Source: Escallonia rubra (taxonomy: Eukaryota > Streptophyta > Magnoliopsida > Escalloniales > Escalloniaceae). Taken from it: a stretch of DNA of 64,000 nucleotides. The position numbers and the translations under genes are program-made. The stretch spans positions 62,001-126,000 of the forward strand of contig JAVXUO010002835.1 in assembly GCA_033065855.1 (NCBI GenBank), in the 5' to 3' direction. The notes below the pieces were generated by a model, which did not search any database, was not told the origin of the DNA, and saw only the letters and a program-made list of their open reading frames with translations. Shown here piece after piece: positions 32,656 through 44,569 of the stretch. The first letter of the stretch is position 1, and each line of letters starts with the position of its first letter.

Positions 32656-33169
32656 TAAGTAGTCAACATAAAGCAACTACATAAATAAAACAAACTAATA
32701 GAGATTGCTTTCCAGGAAGAACATTTGATTGTGTGGTGTTTCATATCTTGTTTCATTGGGTATTGGTATTTATTTATCTTGGTACCAAAAGTTGGATGGT
32801 TGATGAACAAAAGGGATGCAATTTTATTGGGTAGATCTACCAAAAAAATACTAAAAAAAGGTTATGGTGTACAACATATATCCGTAAAAATTTCAGTAAT
32901 AATTTTTATCACTATAATATTTTGTTTTTATTGTTTATCTTAATGTAATAATTTTTTGTTACTAAAATATATTTAACAACGTCTATGTCAAAGAGAGCGC
33001 ATTCTGGCGGGATGCATTTTTGGTAAACCAGGGTTGAGCTTGGAAAAGAAAATGGTTTGTGACACCTAAACAGCTAAGCTTGGTGGCGTGTACTTGTAGC
33101 TCGTGTCCTGTTGCTGAAACTGAAACACTAACGTGGAGAATGCGGCATGCATCACGGTGGTTCCTCTCT
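32656..33169. other. Right part of the duplicated F-box downstream block, no gene
   Basis: It aligns by eye with 46760-46990: GCTAAGTAGTCAA, ATAAAACAAACTAATAG and GCATCACGGTG appear in the same order. Short frames are not conserved. Confidence 0.5.
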
Positions 33170-33174
33170 CCCCC

Positions 33175-33205
<31 letters not shown>

Positions 33206-33230
33206 ACATCTCTCTCTCTCTCTCTCTTCT
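33170..33230. repeat. Compound microsatellite (C)n (CA)n (TC)n
   Basis: About 22 C residues are followed by about nine CA repeats and about nine TC repeats. The long open frames on both strands here come from this composition. Confidence 0.95.
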
Positions 33231-34377
33231 CTTAATCCACGAGCTATACTTTTTGGACAACCAACAAAATGGGCTACAACCCTCAAGGCAAAAGACAATG
33301 GTGCAGGAGTTCACATTAGTTTTATATCCGCGAAGTCATTGTAAATACAATTTATGTGTCGGCGAGCTTTGTCAGGTCGTTCTATCATGTCATAGAGTGT
33401 CCGGATTTAGGGAATAAATTTCAAAAATATAACATCAACTTTATATTTAGTACAACTTTAATACCCAAATTTGAAGGTACGCTAAATAAGTACTAAACTT
33501 TAAAAAAGTATGAAATCAGTAACCCGACCAACGGACGACGGATGCCGTTAAAAAGTCTGAGGGGCAAGATTGTCATTATGAAAATAATGATATAAACATG
33601 TTCATGTGGCCATGTGGACCGTCCTTTTGATAGAATTACTCTCTCTCTCTCTCTTCTTTAATTCACACAAACACAACCCCCCTAAACACACAGAGTCACG
33701 CACGCACACACACAACCCACACACACACACTGGCGCAGACGGACGGGAGGGGGGAAGGGGTGAGGGGGGGGGGGGAGATCGGCGGACATACAGTGTCAGA
33801 GATGAAGAACAAAAGACTATGGACAAAAAAAAAATTAAACGGCCGGAGAAGACGATCGTCATTGCCGTCGCCCAGCAAATCACCACGGTGAGGCAGATAG
33901 GGTGTGCCACTATTTTAGGCAGAGCTCTAGTGGTATTTCGATGCCAGAGTCTCGGCCATCGCGACATCGAGAACTGGCATTATTGCTGCTGATCATGGTT
34001 TGACGGCACGATATCAACAGAGACGGGGGCGGTGATGGAGGCGACAGGCGTTGGTGATTGTCGCGGTCATGCGCATCTTGACATGACGGTGGTGGTTATG
34101 CTGTCGCTTTCAGCTTGTGCCCCGAGGGCACAATTATGCCATGCCGCTGTTCGGTTGCAACAGTGCCCATTGCCATGGTGATGCAAATCTGGAGGAAGGG
34201 TCGTAATGTCGCTCCTTGTCAACGGTGTGACAGTGAGGCGGCGGGGACACCGTCTGTCGTGGGAATAAGGGCGCCGATTAGCACGACAGTGATGACACGC
34301 GATGGTAGGCGACGGTGTTAGGCAGCGACAGTGGTGGTGGTGGTCTGGTGGTTTTGGTGGGTGATGGTGGTAATGTG
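33231..34377. other. Low-complexity and GC-rich stretch left of the hAT element; probable older element
   Basis: It contains a CT microsatellite (33641-33656), CACA-rich and G-run tracts (33660-33775), and a GC-rich part to 34377. Frames on both strands are not convincing. Together with 38602-39703 it looks like the body of one older element of the CAGGGGCGGA type into which the hAT element was inserted; only the right end of that element (39703) is recognisable. Confidence 0.4.
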
Positions 34378-34385
34378 GATGATGG

Positions 34386-37300
34386 TAGAGGTGTCAAAGG
34401 GCCGGGCTTGGGCCGGCCCAGCCCAAGCCCATCGGGCCTGCTAACGGGCCGGGCCGGGGCCGGGCCAAGTGAGGGGGAAAACGGGCCGGGCCGGGCCTGG
34501 CGAAGGAAATCCTAGGCCTGGTCCAGGCCCAGGCCCTAAGCCCAATATTTAGGGCCGGGCTTGGGCCGGGCCCGGGCCTTTTTGTTTTTTTGTCATGTTA
34601 TTCAATTTTAAAGATAGGGAGTTTTAGATGCATATTACTTAAATGACCGGTCTGAACTGTTGAAACTTTGATTAAATCTTATTTAACATACGCAACTTTC
34701 ACAAAATGTTTTAATAGTAAACCAACTTCAAATTAATCAACCTAATGTTCTCAAAAATGAGAAAGTGATGAGGGCAAGCTTTGCTGATGTTTCTTGTTAG
34801 CAAATACTCAGTTTCTAGGGTTCTTTAAGTGGAAGAAACTTACAAAGGCACAATGGAATGGCCAAGATCAGCAAGTTAGGAATATCTTACCTAACAAACT
34901 TCTTGATAAAGCCTAATAACCCTGCAATTTCTTTATTCCAAATGTACAGTTTCTGAGCCCAAGGGCTAATGTAAGAATGTTTGCGAGAATATCGTTGATG
35001 ATGATCTCTCATCGTGAACATGTATATTTCGCAGATTTGTTATCTCTAAACACATATTTTCTAAAAGTTATTTCAACAACATTTGAGATTGCCACCATTA
35101 AATCTTAGAAGTCTCTGGCTAAAGGTGTTCATTATAATAAATGTGTTCATAGGCCCTCCTCCTTTTATCCGGGCTTGGGACCGGCTGCTTGTAAACAAAC
35201 AGGCGAAGTTACCTATTTTTTTATATATACAAAAAAATATATATCTTGCGTGTAAAAAATTATTTTATATATATGGAAAAAAGTATATTTTGTGAAAAAA
35301 TTTATTCTTAAAACTCTAACAATCAAAATAATAATGCATGTCTATCCAAAATATCAGCAATCAAAGATCAAGAAATCTGCAACGTCAACCAAAAGGATCA
35401 AAAGAGGAAAATAAAAACAAATTACCTAATCATCCGGAAGTACTTCAATATCCGAGTCACTGCTCTTCCTATCATCAATCGGTTTATCTTGCTCGCGGTA
35501 TTTCGCATCAAGATAATCCTTCCAACATACACATAGCTCGAGCGACTCGGGGTTAAGACGACTCCTCCTGTCATCCAAAACCCTCCCGCTTGCTGAAAAT
35601 GCCGACTCTGAAGCAATCGTGGAGGCTTGCACTGGCAGTACATCCCGTGCAATTTGGGATAAAGTTTTATACATGTTTTGATTTTGTTTCCAAAAATTTA
35701 ACAAATTAAAATTAATCTGTTCTTGCCTTGATAAATCAGAATAATGATCAGTATTTGCATATACACCAATCTCATTAAAAGAGGAAAAATTATACGAACC
35801 TCCCGAATTAGAAGTACCTTCACCTGGTAGTTGTCTTGCTACTAGATGTTCAAAGCCTTGAAGGTATGGCGCATAATACCTCTCAGCAGTGGATGATGAT
35901 GTAGCTCGCCCGCGCACGTCAGCAGAATTACGATAGAGGTTGAACAAGTCCTCAAACCTCTTGCTCACTTTTGCTGTGAGCAAGGTTGTGTCCTCTGCTG
36001 TGTAGCGCATTAATTTCGATATCTCTTGTATCGAGCCGTTCACGCCATGCAACTTTAACCTAGGATCTAAACAAGTAGCCACAGTAAAAATAGCAGGCAG
36101 TTTCCTCCAATATTTATTAAATTTTTGATCCATCACTTGTACTATTTCCCTAAAGGGTCCTATATATCTCCATTTTGTTAACATTGTAGCCATCTTCAGA
36201 ATTTCTATTACAGCGAGAGGAGAGGTGGGATAGTACGTACCAGACAATAAATTGGTAGACGTGTAGAATACCTCCAAAAATTCAGCTAGGTATGTGGCCA
36301 TCTGCCATTCCTCTTGAGTTGGCAAGCCGGCTGGGAACTGGGTTAGTAGAAAATGCGTGTAGACTTCTCGGTATGCCAGAATGTGTAAAAGCATGTGGTA
36401 TGTAGAGTTCCACCTGTGGACCACATCTGTAACTGCTCTCCTGCGAGGCATATTATATTGAACACACAACGTTTTAAATTGTTGTGTTCTCAAACTCGAG
36501 CCATTAACATACGCTGTCATACCCCTCATTTTGAGCAGAATATCTCCTGCAGCAGCTAAACCATCTTGAACAATTAAGTTAATAATGTGACAAACACAAC
36601 GAACATGAAATAATTCACCATCAAGTACAGGTTGAAGCGTCTCCTTTAAAGCTGCAACAGCAGCTTTATTATTAGAAGCATTATCAAAACTAACACTCAT
36701 AATCTTATCCTTAATTTTAAATGTGTTGCATGCTTTTAATATAAGAGTAGCAATGTTCATTCCATCGTGCGGATAAGGGAAGTGCTCGAAAGCGATGATT
36801 CTCTTGTGCATAACCCAATCTGCATCAATCCAATGAGCGGTCACACAAGAATAACTAACAAAAGTATAAGGAGATTGCCAAATATCAGAAGTAAGACTAA
36901 CTTTACCGTCAAATTTATCGAAATAATCGATAAGGCGTGCTTTGGCAGCCTTGTACTGTCGGAGTGCATCGGACCTCGTTGTGTTTCTATGAACCTTTTT
37001 GTACAAAGGTTGAACGTAGGTGTTCATATATCTAGAGTGCTTAGGATTATCGGCAAAAGAAAAGGCTTGTTCATCGTGAATAACAAATTCAGCGAGACCG
37101 TCTCTTTGCTCTCGCTGATTATAAACAAATAACTTACCGTCAAAAGATAACTGCGTTTGGGTAGGTTCGACGTGGCCTTGTCGAGGTGCACACCCAGGGT
37201 AATGCCTGTTAAGATGTCCATTACCACTACCGGTCGAAAATAATTTAAGACAGTACTTACATCGAGCTTTTCGGGTGTCGTCCACCGTAATTACGTCGAA

Positions 37301-38593
37301 ATGATTCCAACACTCGGCTTTCTTCTTTTTCCCCTTCTGGACTTCTGGCACGTTATCGGAGGCATTGCTCGGCCCTTCTTCATCATGACCAGGCATAGGG
37401 TTGAGATTATGCCACTGAGTAGTAGCTTCGCCAACCGAGCTGCGTCCTTGACTATAATGCGGGGGGTCTTCATCAGGCGTGTATTCAAAATCTGGAATGT
37501 TTTGATTGAACTCCCAATTGGCTTGGGTATCTATCATAGAGCCTGTACTCATTCGTCCACGAACGAATGGTTGTGTTGGTGCTTGGATTGGTGTTTCTGA
37601 TGGCCGTGGCGCTGGCGCTTGTGCTGGTGGTGGTGCTTGCGATGATGATGATTTCTTTCGTGATGACGTTGCACGCCTCATTTTGTTCAATAATCCAGAC
37701 ATATTTCACGCTAAACTTTGTAAGAGTAACTAAATACACAAGTATAAGAGTAGTAATAAGAAATAACAATTAAAAGAATGAACGAGTAACAAATATTAGA
37801 GAGTTAGTAATTAAAAAGAATTTAACAAGACTAGTAATTAATAAACAAGAGTACTAATTAGTAAATACTAGTAGTAATTAAAAGAATGAACGAGTAACAA
37901 ATATTAGAGAGTAAGAGTAATTAAAAAGAATTTAGCAAGACTAGTAATTAATAAACAAGAGTATTAATTACTAAATACTAGTAGTAATTAGCAAGACTAG
38001 TAATTGGAGAGGAAACTAGTAGCAAAGCTTGTTGTGAGAGTAAGAAGAGAGTAAGAAGATTGGTGTGAAAAATTGGAGAGAAATGGTGTGAATTTATAGA
38101 TTTTAGAAACTTCACAAAAGACCAAAATACCCCTACAAACTATCCGTTTATAGTTGTTGGGGAGAGTAAGAGTGTAAAGGAGTTGGAAAATATAGGTTAG
38201 ACTAAAATACCCCCCAAACTAGCCGTTATATAGCTGTTGGGGGGGTAAAAGTGGAAGTTTGGAAAAGGGGGAGAAGAAAGGGGGGGAAAAGCAAAAGATT
38301 CAAAAAATGGTGGGGCCAAAACCGGGCCAAAAACCGGGCCGCAGACCGGGCCAGGTAACCGGGCCAAGCCCGGGCCGAAACCGGGCCGAAACCGGGCCGG
38401 GCCAAACCCGGGCCAAAACCGGGCCGGGCCGGGCCGGGCCGTTTTCCAGAATTTTCAGGCCTGGTCCAGGCCCAGGCCCCAGGCCCTATGTGTGCGGGCC
38501 GTTACTGTTCATCCACGGGGCCGGGCCAGCCCGGGCCGAAACCGGGCCGGGTCGGGCCAGCCCGCGGGCCGCCCGGCCCGTTTGACAACTCTA
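34386..38593 (-). mobile_element. Complete hAT transposon with intact-looking transposase
   Basis: 4208 bp. The left end is TAGAGGTGTCAAAGGGCCGG and the right end from the minus strand is TAGAGTTGTCAAACGGGCCG. A perfect 8-bp duplication GATGATGG flanks it at 34378-34385 and 38594-38601. About 180 bases inside the left end and 280 inside the right end are filled with GGCCGGGC-type strings, likely transposase binding sites. One uninterrupted transposase gene lies between them on the minus strand. A shorter relative is at 5321-6138. Confidence 0.95.
35426..37702 (-). CDS. hAT transposase with BED zinc finger
   Basis: One exon of 758 residues. A proline- and serine-rich N-terminus (1-120) is followed by a BED-type zinc finger at about 125-175 (CWNHFDVIT, CKYCLKLF, HLNRHYPGC). 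The RNase H-like catalytic region (about 250-640) shows LTSDIW, then SVSFDNASNN, the conserved FHVRCVCHIINLIVQDGL and the RWNSTYHMLLH tryptophan segment. The C-terminal hAT dimerisation domain (about 655-731) reads ARDVLPVQASTIASESAFSA and NPESLELCVCWKDYL. All main family landmarks are present, the length is typical, and no stop or frameshift is seen. This protein should recognise the element ends and catalyse cut-and-paste transposition. Similarity to domesticated plant hAT genes is expected, but its position between perfect ends says transposon. Activity is inference. Confidence 0.93.
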   Translation of the reverse strand: MSGLLNKMRRATSSRKKSSSSQAPPPAQAPAPRPSETPIQAPTQPFVRGRMSTGSMIDTQANWEFNQNIPDFEYTPDEDPPHYSQGRSSVGEATTQWHNLNPMPGHDEEGPSNASDNVPEVQKGKKKKAECWNHFDVITVDDTRKARCKYCLKLFSTGSGNGHLNRHYPGCAPRQGHVEPTQTQLSFDGKLFVYNQREQRDGLAEFVIHDEQAFSFADNPKHSRYMNTYVQPLYKKVHRNTTRSDALRQYKAAKARLIDYFDKFDGKVSLTSDIWQSPYTFVSYSCVTAHWIDADWVMHKRIIAFEHFPYPHDGMNIATLILKACNTFKIKDKIMSVSFDNASNNKAAVAALKETLQPVLDGELFHVRCVCHIINLIVQDGLAAAGDILLKMRGMTAYVNGSSLRTQQFKTLCVQYNMPRRRAVTDVVHRWNSTYHMLLHILAYREVYTHFLLTQFPAGLPTQEEWQMATYLAEFLEVFYTSTNLLSGTYYPTSPLAVIEILKMATMLTKWRYIGPFREIVQVMDQKFNKYWRKLPAIFTVATCLDPRLKLHGVNGSIQEISKLMRYTAEDTTLLTAKVSKRFEDLFNLYRNSADVRGRATSSSTAERYYAPYLQGFEHLVARQLPGEGTSNSGGSYNFSSFNEIGVYANTDHYSDLSRQEQINFNLLNFWKQNQNMYKTLSQIARDVLPVQASTIASESAFSASGRVLDDRRSRLNPESLELCVCWKDYLDAKYREQDKPIDDRKSSDSDIEVLPDD

Positions 38594-38601
38594 GATGATG
38601 G

Positions 38602-39703
38602 TAACAAGTATTAGGTTTGTGACGGCGGCGTTGAGTTTGTGACGGCAGTGGTGACATGCGGTGGTCAGTGGTGACATCGAGACACTGACGACAACGGGCG
38701 AGGGCCGGATGAAGGAACGGTGACCGGAAGATTCAAAACTGGAATACACCGACCTCACGGAGAAAACGACGGCAACACTGACCGACAAATCCATTCAGAT
38801 ATGGAATATTTCTTGAACTGTGCGCCTATGCAGCCTCTGCTCAAAAAGCACTGAAGCAGACTATCAGTAAGCAGTGACTGGTGACTTGGTGAGGCGGCAA
38901 CGGGGAGGACTCTGCCAGCGTTTTGTAACTGCTCTGCCAGGAGCCAGCGAGGACTGCCGGCGAACAAATCAATAGTGAACAACCTGTCTTCATTTTCTTG
39001 AATTTGAGGTAAGCATTTTTTACTTGGCTAATTTGCTCTCCTATTTGATTTGCTCAGTAATTGATTTGCTTATTTTCTTTCCTAATTATTTTGTTAATTT
39101 GCTTTGCTAATTCTTAATTGACTAATTGATTTTCTAATTTCTAATTTGGTGCATAAATAATTTCTAATTGTATTGAAATGTGACGTTGAACTTGACTTGT
39201 TTGACTATTTGATTTTAAAATTGGGAGTTTGAAAGGTATTGTTGCGTTGGAATTTGATGTTGTATTGAGATGTTAGGTGGAGCTTGAGCTCGGGAGGTTG
39301 ATCTTAGAATGAATGTGATTTAGTTTAAAACTTGGGAGGTTGATCTTGAACTTGAAATGTAGAGTTATTTAGCTATGTGAATTTGTGTTGAGAACTTAAG
39401 AAATTGAGATTTTATTCTAGCGTTCTTTTTTTTAGAACGGAAAAGTTTTTTAAAAAGAAAGAAAAATTAGAAGAATCCTCGCAGTCTAATTAGAATGAAT
39501 GTAGAAATCAAGACAGTATTCAATAGTCTCCAATTCTAACTGTAACGGACAAGACTTCTATTGTGTTTCGCAATGTTAATAATACATTTTGTATGCTTTT
39601 TAAATGCACTCAGTTTTTGTGTATTCTCTTACTTATAAAAAAAATTTAGTGCATTCGATATATTTTTTGTACCCCCTAAAGAATTTTTTTGCTTCCGCCA
39701 TTG
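38602..39703. mobile_element. Right portion of an older CAGGGGCGGA-type element
   Basis: The end at 39703 reads CAATGGCGGAAGCAAAAAAA on the minus strand. The segment 39090-39190 (GTTAATTTGCTTTGCTAATT, then CTTAATTGACTAATT) matches 44214-44310 in the 533-bp element at 44029. The left end could not be found. The nested hAT element separates it from likely sister sequence at 33600-34377. Confidence 0.5.
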
Positions 39704-41005
39704 TCTACAAGTGTCATTTAACGGTCACCATGAAGAGGTAGAACTTTGAACTAAAGACACCACGTACAAGTGCCACTTTAATTTAAACAAAACATAAAAT
39801 TCTGTTTAATTCTCTAGCAGTCACACTATTTCAGTTCCAAAGTTACGCATGTTAAAGTTCACAGGCTAACTTTATTGCAAAAAGTTAATGCTGGGCTCTG
39901 GGAAGGCTTCTAGTGACGATGCGAACGTGCACCTAAAAGCGTCAATAAAGCCTTTACGCCGACGCCACGGCTGCAGGCGCGCTTGTGTGGTGCACCGCAC
40001 ATGTGCAAGTGCATGGCCATGAATACTTTGTGTTTCTGAAACAATAAAGTATTTCATATGGCCATTTAAGTATCCTTAACCTTTCCATTTTCCAAGCAAT
40101 GTGGGAAGCCATATTATGACCATTTTTAACTTTATTAAATGTGCAACTTTAAAAGTTTATAACTCTTGATTGATTCTTTTTGGACATTAAATCTTGTAGT
40201 GTAAGGTTCAAAGGTCAAGGGTCTAATTTATGAAAAATTTCAACATATATTGATAAATAAGTTATTTAAATATACAATATAGGTATTAGTAAGTGTTTGT
40301 TTTAAACCAGGTTAAGAGAAACATATTTACATATTGGCACTCATAAGTTGTGGCATCCTGCTATTAAGGACAATGACGTAATCTTAAGAGTTACCCTAAT
40401 ATTTAGTTATGGCAAACTTAATGGTAAACGAACTCTCATATCACGGATTATTCTTATGACATGCATCAACATAGAAATGAAGCGGGATACTACCGGTTTA
40501 ATGTTGACTCTCTCTTTTTACCTATCTTTATAAGCGCTACAATAACGTCTTCTTCTAAAGAGAGTTGAAAATTGCCTTGACGAAAAAAATTTATCTTGTA
40601 TAGTTTCCAACATGAAGATGGTTAATTACCATTTTAGACAAATGAGATCGATTCACTATTTTTGTTATGGTCCTTATCATTTTACAGAGTGGTTCTTAGT
40701 TAAGCTTTACTTATCCATTTTCGGGGCAAAAAGAAGACAAAAAAGATAAATCTATACTTTCTAGTTCTTTAATTAAGATAAAACATAAATACTTAAAAGG
40801 TATAAGTATTACAATAAATTAGTATGTGATTTTTTAGATGAAGCTACAACTTTTTTACATGAGAATGCATTCAATCCCTTTAGTTGGTTGTTATTATAGT
40901 CTAATAGTAATAAAGGATAACCAATTAACGTGATTATGAGTATGGTAATAATCAATTATAAAACAATCTATATGAAAAAGTTAAATAAAAAAATCCGATA
41001 TAGTT
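39704..41005. other. Intergenic stretch, no gene recognised
   Basis: AT-rich, only short frames, no repeats or element ends that I can support. Confidence 0.4.
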
Positions 41006-42285
41006 CAATTAACTACGTGGTTGGCCAATGTACTATAACACAAATTTCACTTTGGTCACTGAACTTTGATTTGTGTCTAAGTGACCATTGGACTCTTTAA
41101 TTTGTTCAATTAAGTTATTCAGTTAAGTTCTGTCAAGCTTAAGTTCATTAAATCCTTTAATTCATGGGCAAATCCGTCAGTCTATATTCTTCTTTTTCTC
41201 CCTCTTTCTCTTCCCCATCCTCGTCTTCTTCTTCTTCTTCATTCTTCTTTCTCGTTCGATGTCTTCGACCTCAACCAAGCATCATCACCACCGAGCACAG
41301 CCACGGCTCCACCGCCAACCACCACGCGCAACCGCGATACCTACCGAACACCACTACCAACCACCAAGCACAACTGCCGCCATACCCACGATGACCTTCT
41401 GTCCTCCACCATTAAAGTCAAAACCGCTGCCAGTACAGTCCATCACTACTACCAAAAAACTAACAATTAACACCACAAATCTGGAACTTCACCACCGTAA
41501 AAAAAAATATTTGACAAGGAAACAATCCATCGGCGCAATCGGACGCCACAAACCACCATAACAGCTCTCAATCGGCGCAACCTCTTCCGATCAGGGTGCC
41601 CAAACGCATCGGTCAAAGAGAATCCTCTTCCGATCTCCATCAGGATCACCGGGGCATGGTTCTGGCAATTTCCCCTCCCTTCTCCTCTTTGCAAGCGAGA
41701 TTTCACATTTTGGGTCTATAGTCGCATAGAAGGGATTCTTTTGCCTTGAAGATTGAGGATGCAAGCATTTAAAGAGGTTGGAAGGGGAGATCACTGGTCT
41801 ATTCGGTTTCTTATCTTGCTTAGGCATTTGGTGCCCTCTCTGCCGGCCTGCTTAGTGACAGAGCCACCTTCTTTGGGGTTGGTGAAGAGGACAGGACAAT
41901 CTCCCACTCCGGCGGTTTCTTTCTTTCTTTCTTTACAACCGGAATATACCCGGCCCGGTCATATTTCGAAGATAACGAACGTGGTGGTGGGTAGGTGAGC
42001 AATGGAGGAAGAAGAATAGGAGAAGAAAAAGAAGAATAGGATAAGAAAGAGAAAAGAAGAAAAAAAAGAAGTGATATAAAAAAAATTGAGTTTCTATGTT
42101 TTGACAATTTTGCCCCCACATGTGCCCGCACATGGGCACTTAATAGACCTTTTGTTAACTAAACCTAACGGAATGACTTAATTGAACAAATTAAAGAGTT
42201 CAATGGTCACTTCGACACAAATCAAAGTTCAGTGACCAAAATGAAATTTATTTTATAGTATAGTGGTCAACCACGTAGTTAACTC
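41006..42285. mobile_element. Mutator-like non-autonomous element with long inverted repeats
   Basis: 1280 bp. About 125 bases at each end are inverted copies: left TAACTACGTGGTTGGCCAAT, right read from the minus strand TAACTACGTGGTTGACCACT, continuing through CACTGAACTTTGATTTGTGT. It is closely related to the element at 42645. No exact 9-bp duplication was found, so the borders are inferred from its sister. The interior (41250-41960) has C-rich frames and a CT microsatellite but no recognised protein. Confidence 0.72.
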
Positions 42286-42635
42286 TATGTTATAGTATAA
42301 TGTACCTAGAAAGATTTAATAAGACAATTAAATAGAGTTCAGTTTAACATTTCCAATTCAAGTAAGATTTTATAGAAGAGTTCGGAATGAATAAATAATA
42401 CTAGTTCTGATCCCGTGCGTTGCACACGGGGGTAAAAACTATCAAAGTATTTATTGAGAGATCTTGTACTTGTATATAATAACAATAATAAAATTCGTGG
42501 TGACAAAAATATAATTCAAAATTTATTTCCACTTTTTTATATGAGTTCCCCTACCAATTTTTTAAAGTTACAAATAAACTTGAGTAATAATTATTAGCTT
42601 TTAGCAACAAATGATGATATAAATAATATATAAAA
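42286..42635. other. AT-rich spacer between two Mutator-like elements
   Basis: No gene, no repeat recognised. Confidence 0.4.
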
Positions 42636-42644
42636 TTATAGAAA

Positions 42645-43803
42645 GAGTTAACTACGTCGTTGACCACTGTACTATTGGGCAAATTCCACTTTGGTCACTG
42701 GACTTTGATTTGTGTCAAAGTAACCACTGAATTTGTTAATTTGTTCAATTAAGTCACTCTGTTAGGCTCCGTTAGCCCTAAGTCCGTTAAGTGACTTTAT
42801 CCAGGGGGTAAATATGTCATTTGAGATTCTTCTTCTTTACTTATCTTCTGGTTTCTCTTCAAGGCCAGCATCACCATACGACGCCGCCACCAACCACTAA
42901 GCACAACCACACCACCAGCCTAACACCACCACAAACCACCCAGAACAGCCACGCTTAGACCACCAACCACCAAACACACTATGGCAACACCCTACCCCTC
43001 GTCGTCACACTCACAGATCCATTTCACCACACAACTACAGGCACTCTCGTTGATCCAATTCATCCCACCCCCAGCCCTCACCCGACACACCAAACACACA
43101 AAGACTCTCTTATGATCCAATTCACCCCACCCCACACCACACACATAGAACACACGCACACACATAAACACCCAATCCCGCACAAATACTATCTCATACA
43201 CATAAGCAAAAAATCAAACACCCCTGCCATAATCTGCTGATTCAATTATGTGTACTGCCGACTTCACGATCATGATTAACAACGAGTCGATTGCACTCGA
43301 ATTACTCCCCGTATCTCTCGAATTACTGTTTGAGGACTGGGTTAGGGATTGCCTGAGGTTCCTCGAGGTGGTCGTGGATGGAGGAGCACAAGAAGGTTGT
43401 GTCACACACACATACCGAATCCCGCACATTATCACACACTAGATCGAGGCTTGGATGGGGTGTCGAGAGGTGTTGGGGTGTGAGACGAGGCTTGGGTGGG
43501 GTGTCATGGGTGTGGTGGTCGGCTGCTAGTGGGCTAGGTCGATCGTGGAGGGAGGAAGAGAAGATGAAAAGAGAAGAAAAAGGAAATAAGTTTAAAAAAT
43601 GAAACAAAAACCTTAAATATTTTGAAAGTGACAGATTTACCCCTGACTTAATGAAATTAACGGGCCTGTGGATGTCTAAAATTGACATAATGACCCGATT
43701 AGGCTCAATTGAAGAATTCAATGGTCACTTTGACACAAATTGAAGTCCAGTGACCAAAGTGGAATTTGCCTAATAGTACAGTGGTCAACGGCATAGTTAA
43801 CTC
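42645..43803. mobile_element. Mutator-like non-autonomous element with perfect 9-bp duplication
   Basis: 1159 bp. The left end is GAGTTAACTACGTCGTTGAC and the right end from the minus strand is GAGTTAACTATGCCGTTGAC, with inverted repeats extending well over 100 bases. The exact 9-bp duplication TTATAGAAA lies at 42636-42644 and 43804-43812, as expected for Mutator-like elements. The interior has CACA-rich and GC-rich stretches (42860-43600) with frames on both strands and no recognised protein, so gene capture is possible but unproven. Confidence 0.88.
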
Positions 43804-43831
43804 TTATAGAAATAATATATGCTAACTAGTA

Positions 43832-43987
43832 CTCCCTTCGTCCTACATATATTGATCACATTTTATTTGCACGTAGATTAAGAATTTAAGTCATATATTA
43901 TGTGTTTTTTATTCTACTGAAAGAGATGAGAGAAAGAAAGTGAATCAATATAGATAAAATGAATCAGCGAAAAAAGTTGCAGAAATA
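43832..43987. mobile_element. Possible Stowaway-type fragment
   Basis: CTCCCTTCGTCCTACATATA next to TA resembles the left end of Tc1/mariner-related Stowaway elements (compare 50132-50430). The right end is not recognisable. The fragment abuts the F-box relic. Confidence 0.35.
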
Positions 43988-44028
43988 TACTCATGTGGAA
44001 AGCTTGGTTTCACCCACTTGATGGCAGT
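43988..44028 (+). pseudogene. Relic of the 3' end of a third F-box gene
   Basis: ACTCATGTGGAAAGCTTGGT followed by TTCACCCACTTGATGGCAG matches the last codons of F-box gene 2 (26525-26567, residues THVESLVSPLG). The rest of the coding region is missing; the left boundary touches a Stowaway-like fragment. The 3' flank continues after the element at 44029-44561. Confidence 0.75.
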
Positions 44029-44561
44029 CATAGGCGGAACTACATGGGAACTAGGGGGGGCTAGTGCACCCCTTGACTTTTTTTTTTGGAGAATGTTTAA
44101 TTTCAGTGATTATAAAGAGATTTAAATGCCTTGATTATATTGAGTATGCCTTGTTTGGTTATTGGAAGAGTATGCCTTAATTCTTAATTGAAGTTGGAAC
44201 ACCTTAATTATTTGGTTAATTTGCTTTGCTAATTCTTAATTGACTAATTCCTTTTCTAATTCATAATTTGGTGGATATATAGTTTATAATTGTGTAGGAA
44301 TGTGACGTCAAGCGCTACCAATCTTCGGAATCTCATCGAGTAGTAATTTTGTTTGTAAACACTTAAATATCTAATTTGTATTCGTTTTTTTTTTTTGGTG
44401 TAGTTGTAAAGAGTCTTTAATGACTCTCGTGAAACTTAATAATACATTTTGTATGTTTTTTTAATGCATTATGTTTTTGTCTATTATTTTACTGATAAAT
44501 TTTTTTGTGAATTCGATATACTCTTTGCATCCCCTGAAAAAAAATCCTAGTTCCGCCTCCG
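44029..44561. mobile_element. CAGGGGCGGA-type short element inserted in the F-box relic
   Basis: 533 bp. The ends are CATAGGCGGAACTACATGGG and, from the minus strand, CGGAGGCGGAACTAGGATTT. The flanks ATGGCAGT (44021-44028) and GTGGCAGT (44562-44569) are an 8-bp duplication with one mismatch. F-box gene 2 shows the uninterrupted sequence at 26560-26575. The internal sequence matches 39090-39190. Confidence 0.82.
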
Positions 44562-44569
44562 GTGGCAGT

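Noticed and set aside
33133-33992. Frames of 94 to 128 codons on both strands
   Set aside because: Explained by microsatellite and CACA-rich composition.
38259-38585. 108-codon frame rich in Gly, Pro and Arg
   Set aside because: It is the GGCCGGGC subterminal array of the hAT element read as codons.
41259-41561. 100-codon frame inside the first Mutator-like element
   Set aside because: Thr/Pro/His-rich composition from a CCACCA-type stretch; no homology recognised, so capture is only a possibility.
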